Source: Diphasiastrum complanatum (Eukaryota > Streptophyta > Lycopodiopsida > Lycopodiales > Lycopodiaceae). Taken from it: 64,000 nt of DNA. Below are positions 46,795 through 59,899 of this stretch, piece by piece; position 1 is the stretch's first letter, and every line of letters begins with the position of its first letter. The stretch covers positions 73,194,753 through 73,258,752 of the forward strand of contig CM055095.1 in the NCBI GenBank assembly GCA_029204225.1. The letters run 5' to 3'. The translations under genes were made by a program, and so were the position numbers. Under the pieces are notes generated by a model, which searched no databases, was not told where the DNA came from, and was given only the letters and a program-made list of their open reading frames with translations.

Positions 46795-47870
46795 GAAGAG
46801 TACCCAGTGCACTTTGCTAGTCAACAGTTTACTCAGGCCGAGGTCAACTATAGCACCATCGAGTGAGAGGCTCTAACCCTGGCTTATAGTATTAAGAAAT
46901 ATTAACACTACTTGTTGGATGATCTTTTTGCATTTTTTATTGACCATCAAGCCTTGCTCTATCTTGTTAATCGATCGTGTACAATTGGTAGAATCACCAA
47001 ATGGTTGTTGCTCTATAGGAATTTTAATTTCAGATTGTTGTGTGAAAAGGAAAACAGCAATATCTTGTAGATCACTCATCAAGGATCTGCAATTTATCAC
47101 CTAGTAAAGGAATACTAGATGAATTGCTTGATGTAGTTTTATTCCTACTAGACGCACTGGAATGGTCAGTAGACGTTGTAGAATATTTAAGGATGGGAAG
47201 ACCACTTCCAAAGTTGAATAAGATTGAGCAAGGAAAGCTAATTTTAAAATATGCTCCTTGTATCTTAATAGCAAGCCAACTTTAAAAGATAGGTCTTGAT
47301 TTAATTCTACTTAGATGTATGTTACCTCATCAAATCGAACCCATAGTACAATTAACTCATGAAGGAATAAGAAGTAGACACTTTGTCCTCAAGTTGACAA
47401 TGAGAAAGCTTTTCTTGCGAGGATATTGGTAACCAACCCTTTACAAATATGTCAATCTTTTCCTCAACCCCTATGATGTGTGCCAATTATTTCGAAAGCC
47501 ACAAGAACCAAATTGGAAGCCTTTACGACCTATCATAGCCTTGAGCCCAGTTGAAAAGTGGGGTATCGATCTCATCAGTTTGATATTTCATGTTGCTTGT
47601 TATACATAAGCCAAATACATAATAGTAGCTACAAACTATCTTATCAAGTGGGTGAAAGTCACAACTGTGAAAATATCTTAACTTGATATGGATGCCCAAT
47701 AGAATTGGTAAGTGATCATGAAACTCACTTCATGACCAAAATAATCACTTATCTTCTTACCTCCTACCTAGTTGCAGATCTAAAAATGCATCACTTATTA
47801 TTCAAGGGGCAATGGCCAAGCCAAATCATCTCATAAAAGTATTTTCTGCAATCATAACAATCAAAAGATT
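46795..47870 (+). pseudogene. Ty3/gypsy RNase H and integrase fragment
   Basis: EEYPVHFASQQFTQAEVNYS, then LAYSIKKY and FFIDHQALLYLVN with GRITKWLLL, are the gypsy RNase H pattern (46,795-47,090). Further on VEKWGIDLI, KYIIVATNYLIKWVK and GCPIELVSDHETHFM (about 47,550-47,750) are integrase. It has many stops and frameshifts and no LTRs. It is of a different type from the chromodomain element at 13.4 kb, with integrase of the plant YIIVATDY kind. Confidence 0.85.
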
Positions 47871-47899
47871 GAAAACTTAAGCTTCAAACATTTCTATGG

Positions 47900-50340
47900 G
47901 TTGTTGAAATCAAATATAGAACTAGTATGGGGCAAAACCCCTCAGTCCAGAGAGAGTTGAAGAACATAAACTGATTATTTTGTTCTACACGGTTTTAGTA
48001 GAGTTCTTTTCCACAAACATGGTGCAGAGACATGGGAACTAAATTGTAAGCTATCAATCTTCACCAATAGACCGCTTCCTTATCCTCACCAATGATTCTC
48101 TTCCTAATAGGTATTTGATCTACAACAATGATGTGCAACACTTATAATAAAATCAACATCCAACCAATTTGCTCAAATGTGACAGGTAGAAATCAATACA
48201 ACAAGTGAATTTTCATACTATGCATGTTCAATGAGTGGATGAAATAATAGAATACAATCTATGTTGCATTAATCTTCAATTAAGTCTAACCCAATGAGCA
48301 TAACTTAGAAATAAAAGTACTTAGGGCCATGGTGTAGATTACAATAGTTAGAGGCCTAAAAGTCAAGTTAGTAGTAAAAGGTATTTCCCTCTTCTATATT
48401 TGAATTTGGAAGTTAAGGGAGACAAACTCTCGAAAATTCTAATCTCCTCACTATGGAATGATGACTTGAGCATGCCTTTTATGTCTATGGCATAGGGATA
48501 GTTTGGATGGGTCGGGCTATACATTCACAATGTTCTTTTTTTTTTTCGCTGAGAATTAATTGATGAGCCGTTGTTAAATTTTATTGTTTAGGTAGGATGA
48601 CCTCATGAGTCCCTACCCCTTAGGCTATTCCTCACCCATAGCCATTGCCGTCAACTGTAGGTTCCATGCTGCTTGTTAATGCTTATTTCTATATTGAGAT
48701 CTGAATTTTTTTCCATGCTATAAGGCCACTGATATTTGAAACAATAATGCATTGGTTCGAATACTATATAGCTTTCAAAGTCCCAATAATTGTTGTATGA
48801 AACAGATTTCAAATTCAATTGTATTAAATTTGTTCAAGCAGGCTCTAAACAAAGTGGTTTATGATTGTAAGAAGTCGTTTCAGCAGGTGTTAAAAGCAAT
48901 ACACATGATTATTCACATTTTCATTGTTGATGCCAGTAGAAATCCAAATATCTTATCGAATTTGACCTTTGGAGAAGAATGACTCGTTTATAGTCGATCT
49001 CCACGGATTGATAAAAATTGTCTGTTTAATTATATCATCACTTGCCTAAAATTGAGCCCATTTCCATTTAAAGAGTTTAGGCGACTCAAGACAGTTTCAC
49101 GTAAGCTCTTGCCTATCAGGCTATAGATCAGATATTCTTTGTGTGCATTGTGCAGGGTATGTAGCAAATTCTGTGTCCCATTTGCAGCTGTGGTTTGATC
49201 ATGACTTCAGTTCTAACTAGTACATTTCAATACCGCGTTTTATCCTGTCAACTGAGTGACTTCTTACTATATAGCTAGTGGACAGCTTTAACAGGAAGGT
49301 AACAAGAAAGCAGTGCAGAAAACAGAAAGACACTTCAACATTCCTTAAGGTAATGTAGCACTGCTGAATAAAATCTATAAATCTTCAATCCTTAAAAAAG
49401 ACATAAATACTTGCATGCAGAACCTTGAAAGCTCACTTTGATTCTCGTTAATCTTTATCCTTGCATATTCTAGAGTAGCTCTATACATCCAATTCAGACA
49501 CAATACCAAGCAGGATAACAGACAGAAAGCAAGCAAGTGCTCTTGTCAATGTTAATCTTAAATCACTTCCCACAACACATCTAGCATTAAAAGAAGGCTG
49601 TCAAATCAGCCTGCTAGTTAAAAATTTACTCATAGAATTAAAAATTTATTGATAGATGCTCCTATGAAATTTAAGGGAGTGCAGGAGGATGCACAGAAGA
49701 GAAAAGAGTATATAGATGGCCCTAACAAATCTATCACTGTTTCTTAACAATGAAACAATGTTGGTAAATGTAAACCAAGGCCTTCAAATCGAGCCCAGGC
49801 ATTATTTGGATGAATTTTAAAGAATAAGACAGCCCGGAAGGCCCAGCTGAACATATAGGTAAGGATATTCACTGTACAAGTCAAAGGCATAGCGATCTCT
49901 AATCATTGCAACAATCAATTGTCAGAAGGAGATAAGGTGCTCGCCATGCTAACTACCAAAATTTGTCAGCCTAAATACTAGATTGCTTGTGACCAGTGAG
50001 CAGCAGTCTACAAACGTAAAGTAAAGAGCAGCTTCAGCTAGAAAATCTATGACAAGATTTTAGATGATTAAAATCTACCTATCGACAGCATAGATCACCA
50101 CTAGGACAGATTTGAGACTAAATAGATGAATTCATCTTTCCCTGTACAAAGCTCCAAATATCTTTCCAGTTGCAGTTCACGACCATCCCCATGTTAGTTC
50201 AAAAATGAATTTTAAATGGGTAAAAGAGGTTGTCTTTCAGTTGATACTCCAATCTTGTGGTTTGCCTGCAGTAATTGCCAATACACAAAACATCACCTAT
50301 GAGTACTTAAATAGCTCAAAAATAGAACATATTCGTACTT
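47900..50340. other. no recognisable gene
   Basis: AT-rich sequence with only short open frames. It may hold the last exon and 3' UTR of the transporter at 50.7 kb, but a terminal exon could not be picked out. Confidence 0.4.
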
Positions 50341-50757
50341 CTAGTTTCTACCAATTGCCATCATGTCTTCCAATGATACCAGTATATCACCTCGATTTGT
50401 GGTTAAACATGATGTTCCAACTGTAACGGACTTCATGTCACTTCCTAGCACAAGTAGAGTGGCTGAATGGATGAACCTTGTTGTGAGCCCTTGCTCACAA
50501 CAATGGCGATCTATGAGCGTGCCTTTTCTAATAAAATCAATATGGGATTTAGTACTTGGGATGAGGCCAAGTCTAAGTTTTATATCAACTTCTAGGGAGT
50601 CACCCACAAGGTGCGGGTTATTGATGCCGTCCTTGCTGTCGGCTAGCACGAGATATTCAACTAAAACCTCTTTCAGATAAAGCTCTAAACTTGAAAAAAA
50701 AATGGTACTTCTGTTGAAAGGAAATTCTTCAGAAAAGACATACCTCCTCGGTTGCAC
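50341..50757. other. overlapping open frames on both strands, unidentified
   Basis: A minus-strand frame of 138 codons and a plus-strand frame of 105 codons overlap. Neither matches a family I know. The DNA holds an inverted repeat TTGTGAGC...GCTCACAA near 50,480-50,500. It lies directly 3' of the last transporter exon found, so part could be intron or 3' UTR. Confidence 0.3.
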
Positions 50758-53700
50758 CAGCAGCCATGTCTACCAAAGAACCTTTATTTGCCCTGTTTGA
50801 AGTATTAAAGACAAAACTTAACAAATCAGGATCCATATGCATAAAAACTAGTTTTTTATCGCATAAGCACAAGTACAAACTTCAAAGCAACAAATGTTGG
50901 AATGATCTCTAAGTGTATGCCTCACACAATTCTCCACTTGATATTTTATGGAACTTGGACTCAAGAAGCCGATTTATAATATTAACTTACGTCATCGTTG
51001 AGTTGGCCTTAATTGAAGCACAAAGTTACAGGGGACACCCCCTTTCTATTGCATGTATCCCATGTATAGTACATAAATACAAAAACTATTGGATTACAGC
51101 CACCGTCAACATATGGTTGAGTTTAAAAGACAAAGAAAAAAATAAATACCATAAAGGCAAAGAAAAGATTAAACACCATAGCCAAAATGACTTACAAAGC
51201 AACTACAGAAACTATCTACCAAATAGTAAATGTTCCTAACAGAGAAAACAAAGCAAACATTTTCTTTTCCTGATTAGCAAATTGCTTATTGTTCCAAGTT
51301 TTACTATATGCCTTCATGCCTTACAGCATCCTTTCGGTATCCCACAGAAACTAGATAAATGCATGTAGAAAGATATAATTCATCTAAACTAAAACCATAC
51401 CTGCCATTCATAGTCATGTGATTGTCTGGCAAAACGACATTATCATCATGCTGCCCATCCTTCGGTTTAGAAAGGGAAGAAAAAAACTGCAGATTAAGAC
51501 GATATCCATCAGGAAAGTATGAGCTTGAAAGGTTATTTCACAAAAACTTCACAGCTGTTGGCAACTCTCTAGTTCAGGAGTACCATGTATATTTGAATTT
51601 CAGGTTTCAGTAGCAGCTCAGATGTGAAGAGTTCATTCAGAAAATGTATAGGTTTCTGCATAGAACATAACTACAGTGCATGATGTACCTGGTGCATCGA
51701 AATAATTACAATGGAAACCCCAAGCACAAAGTTGATAGTTAGTTTATGCCCGAATAAGGCTGCTGAAGCCAAGCCAGTGAAAATAGTAGCCACAGTGGAA
51801 GAATATTTTTTTAAGATTGCATCTGCAGTAGGACATGAATGAAAAGGACATCAGGATTCAAGAATACATAAACTATGAGCATCAGCTACACAGGTGACTT
51901 ACTTATGTGAGTAGATGTCTAAAGTTAGTCTATTTAAGAAATCATAGTTGCCAGAAAACGCATTCTCTGGAGAGGGGGGAACAGGGGAACACCACGTCAT
52001 CAAATACTTCAACCACACAAACTGTAGATAATATGTAAGCTAAGAGGGGAAAAAATAGGCCTTGCAAGTGAAAACAATTGCGCCAAAACAGACAAAAATT
52101 GGTCCCAAAACTTAGCTGCAGGGAGACAGCTGGGAGCATTCCCCTTTCTATGGAACATTCCCCACATTCATGTGTTGGGGTGCAGATGGGAATGCGCTCC
52201 GCATTAAGAATGACGTAAATGGAGGCATTTTGCCTTGAGTATGTATTTGGAGGTGTTAGCTTATGACTGATTGTCAACTTATTAATGTGTCATCCCCATC
52301 AAAAAGGAAGTCAAAAGCAAGGAATAAATTTTGTGAGCATTTCCTCCTTGCCTCAGATTTGTTTCTCCTTCTAAGAAAATTCCACCTACAATACTAGAAC
52401 CATATCAGCCATGCTTGTTGACATCACAGATTCACAGCCAACAATTGGTATTACTTGGGCATGGAAGCTCATAAGACCTCAGATATACTAATGTACTGGA
52501 CTTCCTAGTACCAAAATGGAAATTTAAGTAAAAATTGAAGCTTTCTGGAGTTGGACGATGTGCCTGTTCTAGTTCATTCTAGCTTATGTTCCTTTACATC
52601 CCCCTCAGAAATACACACATTGCAGGTTCTTTTGGTACTTTTAGTGGAGATCCAGGATTCAACATCCAGAAAATTAAAAATTTAAGCTTATAACTACATC
52701 AATAAAAGATGGAAATTTAGCATCCCGTTCTGATACAATCAAAAAAGGGTGGGCAATACGTTTCCAGTGAAGACACTATATAAATGCTCAAACTTGCAAC
52801 CACGCAGACATTTATTGGATTCTCAAGTTTAATCAAATTCACTGGTTATATTATCTTAAGTAGTAAACGGTAACTCATGCTGGAAAAAAAACTTGAAAGA
52901 TCTGTGCAAAGCGCAGAGGTGAAAAGAGGAAAGGGTTTTCAGGAATGTCTGTTGACTTGGATACTGAAGCAAACTCTGTTCTGCATACAGACTTTCATAT
53001 GTACCATCTACAAGGCAATTCATTATCCTAGTTCCTCAGAGAAAATTTGCAGAGATGACACACAAATCAAGGCTAAAATCTCTATATCAGTTACCTGCAT
53101 ATTTAAGGAAAAAGCATGAAAGTATTCCTTGTGCTGCATTATTGACAATAAGAAATGCTGTAGCTCTTGAATGACCCTCAAACAAATTGAACTCAGCTCC
53201 ACCTGAATGTGTTAATAAGAATTAGCACAGATTACATAGACACTAGTTATGAATGTCTCTTGAAGCGTGGCTCAAATCTAAAGTAAAGTTAACAATCTCT
53301 CTTTCCTGGTTCTCTCTTTCCTTACATTCAAATCACAAAGCAAAACACATATTAAGAAAGTTATACAAATATGGAATGGGTTTTCTTGTAGCGACACTGT
53401 TAAATTCAACCACTTCTATAGTTAATTGTTTGCTATAAATCAAAAACTTCGTTGATCTTCCAAAACTGAATACCTATTAAGGAAACCAGATGAGAGCCCT
53501 TTGTTATGAAAGTAAGGAGTAATACCAAGTTCCAGGATATGTCTTCTTAGTAATAATTTTTTCTTGGACAGACGACAAAAGTATAAGTCACAAAAAAGCA
53601 CCAGAGTACCTTCAAAGACTGTCTTGATGATTATTGCAAGGAGGTTGAAGAGGGCGCCATATCCATACAGAAACAAGTTCTGTTTACATACGCCATTTTG

Positions 53701-56700
53701 TCAAGTCTGGAACATTAAATACCTATTGCTACTATATTCTGCCATGAGAATCAAGACACATAGGACAAACTTTATATCCATTCCAATTTTAATGATTTGG
53801 AAGTGAATAGGTCTCCAATCAGTTTCTGATCTAAATTTCCTGCCAGAATATGGCTGTGTATATAGTTGCCATCATCTCAATATAGATAAGCAGGAAGCTA
53901 CCAAATAAATAACTATCATAAAATAGGCCAATAATAAAAAACAAAGGACCTCAAGGGAGGTTCCTCCTAAAGCTGGCATCAAATAAACTAAAAATCAAGG
54001 ACCTAAATGACTTGCTTACTTACAGTTTTAAATTCTTGTCAAGTTGTACACAGTTACTTACAAATTACAATAGAACTTCCACAACTAAAAGATCTCAACA
54101 CTCCCTCTCCCCCAACAGTTTATAAGAGGGCCATGATAAAAGACCATCTAGAACATTCTCTCTTCCAATTTCTCAAAATACTTCAGGATATCTTCGCTGA
54201 ATATATTAGATGAGAAAATTCGATGTTGTTGACTCTTGATTTTTAGTATCCAGGTTATCTGCTTTACGCTTGATTGACTCTTGATTTTTTGCCAACCACA
54301 TTTGCATGTAGTAGGCAAAAAACATTGTTGAGAATAGATGTATCTCACAAATAACAAGCAAACATTATAAAGGAAGTAAATACATAACCTTTCCAGTAAA
54401 TTGAAACATTGGGTTCTTTCTTGGTATGTTTTCCTATAAAAAAAAATTTGGATCCATTGGGAGGGAACTTCTTGCTGTAGAGTGTAGACGCATGCTTCAA
54501 GAGAAGACAAAAATGGCAAATTTACTTGCAATACCAGGGAGAATAGCCATAACACTTCTAACGTGTACAATTGCCAAAGGGTAAGAAAAAAACCTGGAGA
54601 TGGACACTGGTTTCAAACTGACTCTTCAGTGCATATTCATTAAAAACCGATGCCAAAGAAGGCACAGTCACCTGAACACAATGACGTAACAAATTCGTTA
54701 CCATACTTTTTGTAAGAAACAGTGCAGAAGAATGTCCATATGGCTACATGATCACTGCTCACAATTGAATTCTTAGCCAGCATAAATGAGTGCAAACTTC
54801 AAAGGGAAACAGTATATGAGCATGTCAGTTGGAATTCAAGCCAAATACAATGCAGTGACCACAAAGGGTAACCAGAAAAACACAATACAAAAGCCCATTG
54901 TGTCTACTATATTTCATACACCAACTCATCAAAAGATTCACACAACAAGGCAACAATTAATCTGTCATACAAGAATACGTGCTATATGGTCAAATTCAGA
55001 TGCTTAAGTTCATAATCAAGTAAGAGCATGAAAAGGACCCCATCTAAGATAATGTCATCAAAGACGTGAAGAAAACCTCAGACCAAAACTATTTCTTTCA
55101 CTACCTGGGTGTGGTTGTATGCACTCAACAAGCATTAAAAGCCCTACAGTTATTACAGCACCCTAGTCGAATTGACGTACTATTATTTTTGAACTATCAT
55201 TTGGGAACCCATACATGGCATCATGAGGGCAAGAATGTATAATGCACTGTGAAATGATTTGTATTGGTGTTTAAGGACCTCAATTTTCAAGCACAAGTGT
55301 TGAACGGCCACAGTGACAAATACTTTTGTGGCTTGAGCCATCAAAATGACTGAATGCTTTGAATGGTTGAAAGGATTAAGTATTCACTGGTGACAGAGGC
55401 TTGGTACAACAAATGAACCTCACATTCGATTTTCAAGCACAATTGTTGAGCAACCACAGTGACAACTACTTGGAGGCTTGAGCAGTCAAAATGACTTATT
55501 GATTTGAGTGGTTAAATGGATTAAGTATTCACTGGTAACAGAGGCTTGGTTAACAACACATGGACCATAGTGGGTAATTAGACAGGAAGTTAAGTACTAC
55601 AATACTTGAAAATGGTTTGTTTTAGTTCTTAAAAATACAATGTCAAATTAAAGCTGGGGTAGATAGGCCAGTTAGGACCAATATCAAGGATGAGGGTAGA
55701 CTAGAATATGGGCATGTTGCATGTCAAGAATCATGATGCGACAAAGTGTGGCTCAGGAACTGGGGGATGGGGACGTGGAAAGAAACCAGGAGGTGGGTTA
55801 GGTGGTATGAACGGTCCACCACCAGGCTGACTAGCAGAAGAAGATGGAAATCCAAATGGAGGGGGAGTCCCAAATAAAGGAAAGAAGAGAGAGAGAGAGT
55901 TGAAGATCCAGGCTGAAAATGGGTGCAAGGCAGCAGCTAGTAAGATCCACAAATGTCCTGCAACATGATGGAAAAACTGCTGAAAATGGTGATGAAGTAG
56001 GGCGCTGAACAGCCTCCAAACAATCAGCAAAATGGACAGCAAATCGGTGGAGAAATCCGTCGAAGATGGCAAGGTAGTAGGGTGCTGGGCAATAGCTACC
56101 AAAATCCGCACATAACCTGAAAAAGAAATGGAGAAAACCACTGAAAATGGTGATGAAGTAGGGCGTTGGACAGCCTCCAATCAAGCCACGAAATGGGCAG
56201 CAAATCGGTGGAGAAAATCAACAAAAGTGACAGGGTAGTAGGGCGCTAGCCAGCCTCTACCAAATCTCGAAAAACGATGGAAATCTGATGAAAAAATCGA
56301 CGAAAGTGATGGGTTAGTAGGGCGCTGGACAGCCTCTACTAAATCTGAAAAAACGATGAAAATCTGATGAAAAATTCGACAAAAGTGATGGGTTAGTAGG
56401 GCGCTGGACAGCCTCTACTAAATCTGAAAAAGTAGTGCACAGGAAAGTGCTCTGATACCAAGTTACGAATAGAGGCACAACTGATCTAGAGCTAAGCTAT
56501 GAAAGCATCACATAAGCAAGACTTAAGCTATGAAAGCAGCACATAAGCAAGACTTAACCCTAGAAAGCAGGAAAGAGAGAGATTAAGGAGACTAAAGAGA
56601 GAGATCAATATCATCAGCTGAATAACAAATGACACAGTTTCCCTACTTATAGCCAAGAGGAAGCCTTAAAAGGAAGCTTCCGGTGGCTAGGGCCCAACTG

Positions 56701-58246
56701 GGAGGGAAAATAGTGCGCCCTCCAAGAAGGCCCCCACTCTCCAGTAATACGTTCAAATGGCCTAATAATGAATAATAAGGCCAAAGGCCAACCATATAGT
56801 CTAAGTGTCAATGAATAAAAAAGGGCCCAAGGCCTACATAAAGTAAAGTAAATGTAAATGGACGCGGCGAATGTAATGAGCCGAGTCCATAACTATAACT
56901 TCTAAACCTTCATAGTTTTCCCTATTCACAACAACATTGATGGTTCATGAGGCCATTGATCTGTTGAACCATAAACATGGTAGGGATATAGAGGATCTTG
57001 AAGCTAAGCTCCTTATTGACACTGCTGACATCTCAGCCCCGGCCATTGCCACTCTCCTTGGTTAAGATATCACTATAGGCTTTCCTCCATCTTGGTGTAC
57101 TCACATTCTACACCTCTCTACAAGAATGGTGATCCCATGTGGCCAAAAAACTATCACACCGTCATGATTGAACCTATTATAGCTACTATGCTTTATGGAT
57201 GTATCCTCCAAACAATAGCGAGCACTGAGGCAGAGCCATGTCACTCACACAGGCTGGTATCTGATCACTCTACACCGGATCACATCCTCACTCAAAGTCA
57301 CTCATTGAGGAGGCCAAGTTAGAAGAGAGTGTTTATTGTTGTTTCATGGATTTCAGGCATGCATATGACTACTTTCCTCCTAGGACATCAATTGTCACAA
57401 GAAATCATATTAGCTATTATGAAAGTGGTCTTGGCCTCTCCCACCAAGAAGGGCTTGCAACAACAAATGGGCACCTTATCTACATTTTGTCATATGCTCA
57501 ATTGGGTTCTTGTGCTATTTCTTGGTGTGGTAAACATTCACATAATTGTTTGAAGAATGTGGTCATTGACATGGATCAGAACATGATTGCAAAGTAGATA
57601 GCAGTGAAGTCTATCAAGAAAGCGTAAAGCTCTGTTTAAAATCTCCAGCAATGTTTACCACACAAACTTATTTGAAATTCGTAGATTGAAGATGCATTGG
57701 TGTTTCAACAGTCAAAACAGCATTGAAAATTTATGGCAATTCACAAAATAGGTGAGAATCACCCACAAAAGTGCAATAAATAAAATTTATATATGGAGGA
57801 CACCTCTACTTTAAGTGGTGGCACATGCCAGCACTTATGCTCCAAGCTTAATGAAGATAGCGACAGACTAACTTGAACTTGCATATTCTTTTATGTTATA
57901 CAAATAACTAGAAAGTGATCATATTAGAAGTAGGATGCCATCCTCTCACACAAAAATTTACAATCACATGTCAAAAAATCACAAGCACGGCGCTACCTGT
58001 GCCAAAAATGTTCAAAGGATGTTTTGAAGCAAAAGCAAGGACAATAACTAATCACTGGACGAGCAGTATGGAATAGTAACTCACAAAAATTAATGTGTAC
58101 AGATATGCGGCAGATGCGAGTGGAACTACTATTGTTGCTCCAGAAGGGGTTGTGTGAAGCTGATTTACACTTATTCCTATTAAGAGAAGTCCGAGGGCCT
58201 CCCACTGCAGACAACAAGAAAGTATTGAAAACATGGAATCAATGAA

Positions 58247-58296
<50 letters not shown>

Positions 58297-59887
58297 GCAC
58301 ACACCTGCATGATCGAAAATTTTCTTCTCATCACAGCTTTGAGGAGTAAAGCAATCATTAGAACCTGCAAACATACCATTGAGTAATTTTCTAAAATCAA
58401 ATTACATATGTGATGAAAGGTTCCAAATACAGCTAGAAACCTTCAGCATTCAAGCTGTCTTAACTGGCAAGACAAAACTAAATGAAAAGGCACTAAATGC
58501 CAAAATAAACCTTCAATTAACAATACGCATCACTAACATGAATCAAAATTTACTCACCTTCAAATTGCTCAACATTTTCACTGTTGCAGGATTGAAATAT
58601 AGCTGCCACGTGTTGAAGTAATCGTAAGAATTCAGATAAATTCATGTGAATGCTCACAACCGAAAACAGCATTTTATAACTTTTCCACAAAAAAAGTCAC
58701 AAGCTTTCAACATTCTCTCACAACATTAACATCCCATGTGACAACTAGGCCCTTATGATTGGGCGTAACAAGAGAAGATGGACCTAACCTAATTTGAGGA
58801 CACTTGTCTTATGTTGATGAGTGCAAATGTTTTACAGATTGATAAGCATAATGGTTTTCATCACTGATAGCCCTGGTAAGATATTTTACAAATGCATAAC
58901 AAAGTCTAGTAATAAAACTTGCAGACAGAAGCCTAAGGTGGCTAGAAAACTGTCAATCTTATAAAAGAGGATGGTCGATATAGTTCCAGATTTCCCCCTC
59001 ATTTCCAAAGGCACAATCACAAATAGGATTCCCAATTGCCTTAACAAGTTAAAACGACTGTGAGTCAGCCAAACTGCCATGCAAAAGTTCTAAGCCAAAT
59101 CAAGTTTGCATTTTCATATAAGCTACAGTAGAGCAGAGAAAGGGACTTGACAGATGTCCAAAAGGTGGTCAGTAATTTTCACATGAGCTGGTTAAAATGA
59201 AGTACAAAATAATATGCTTATATGTTGCTATTCTTTCACGGCGTCTAACTGCATAATTGCTTACTACAGGAAAAAAGCCATGGATAATAATGGTAGAAGT
59301 TGTCGACAGTAAAAACTTCTCCAGGTTCTAAGTGTTCATGTTAGTAGCTTTGTCTGGTCATGAATGAACCAACAAGTCTTTTATTGATAAGCTCATGCAA
59401 TAGCTATAGCAAAACTTAAGAAAAATAATGAAAACCTGAATGTACATAAGACTTCACACAATTATTATTCAAAAAATAACTCCACTTGTACTTTATAACT
59501 TGCTTGATTACCATATAAAAGAACTAGAACACTCTATACACAAACATATAGAGTAATATTGAATACCTGCATAATAAACTTGAGATAATTGTTGATGGCA
59601 TACAAGAATGCAGGAAGTGCAAGCAAGTAATTGGCTTTTGCTGCCTGCAAAAATCATCCTCATTCGTTAGAAAGTGCAAGGAGCAGATTCCAGGAAAAAA
59701 CACAGTGGGCATAGTCTTTAGCAAAACTACAAATATATAGATGCTAAGTTTCAAATCTGCAACTAAAACTGATAGTTAAGGGGTGAAAAGCTGTGACAAC
59801 AAATGATGGAGACTACAATAGATTAACAACCTGAAGAATCATAGTTGGAGAAAGCAATGACTTCTCTCCTCGGTGTTGCCTCTGCGC
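50744..59887 (-). CDS. nucleotide-sugar transporter, CMP-sialic acid/UDP-galactose-transporter-like (N-terminal and last exons not seen)
   Basis: Eleven exons, in minus order: 59,887-59,831; 59,644-59,567; 58,602-58,558; 58,364-58,305; 58,204-58,085; 54,671-54,594; 53,679-53,610; 53,202-53,095; 51,822-51,689; 51,485-51,401; 50,792-50,744. Each has AG and GT edges. They read [133 protein letters not shown] and DMAAGATEE, the DMT-superfamily Golgi antiporter of plants (CSTLP/UTR6 group) with its membrane helices. The N-terminal roughly 85 codons probably lie beyond 64,000, and the short last exon was not located. Exon 51,485 starts with six T where seven are needed to keep frame. The 3.4-kb intron at 54,672-58,084 is invaded by transposons. 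Substrate is unproven. Confidence 0.88.
55284..55570. repeat. 146-bp tandem duplication
   Basis: TTTTCAAGCACAA starts at 55,284 and 55,430. Both copies share CCACAGTGACAA, GGCTTGAGC, TCAAAATGACT and GATTAAGTATTCACTGGT. It lies inside the large transporter intron. Confidence 0.9.
55731..56460 (-). pseudogene. Gag element H: primer-binding site, repeated leader and gag N-terminus
   Basis: The minus strand reads TGGTATCAGAGC at 56,460-56,449. A leader with a degenerate tandem repeat follows: GGGCGCTGGACAGCCTCTAC recurs, best unit about 79 bp at 56,230-56,440. Then comes a proline-rich stretch ([30 protein letters not shown]) ending near 55,740. The PEPHF end resembles EPHFSHDF of gag element G, so the two are relatives. 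No further gag or pol is present, and it is truncated. It sits in the transporter intron in the same orientation as the gene. Confidence 0.65.
56461..56933 (-). repeat. Gag element H 5' LTR
   Basis: It is bounded by the primer-binding site at 56,449-56,460. On the minus strand it starts TGTTGTGAATAG and ends CTATTCGTAACT, an imperfect inverted repeat. Length is about 472 bp. No partner LTR was found. Confidence 0.6.
56940..57600 (+). pseudogene. LINE reverse-transcriptase fragment
   Basis: Frames give [30 protein letters not shown], then in shifted frames [20 protein letters not shown] and HAYDYFPP. This is the order of the first RT blocks in plant LINEs: Y-K-x-G-D...N-Y-R, then F-R-x-x-(H/R)-S-T-x-D-x-I, then motif A C-F-x-D-F-x-x-A-(Y/F)-D. 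Stops and frameshifts are frequent. Later RT motifs were not seen. It lies antisense inside the transporter intron. Confidence 0.7.
58250..58294. repeat. (CT)n microsatellite filling a 100-bp transporter intron
   Basis: A pure dinucleotide run of about 45 bases within the intron 58,205-58,304. On the transcribed strand it is (GA)n, between donor GTGTGT and acceptor CTGCAG. Confidence 0.95.
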
Positions 59888-59899
59888 CTGCACATAGAA

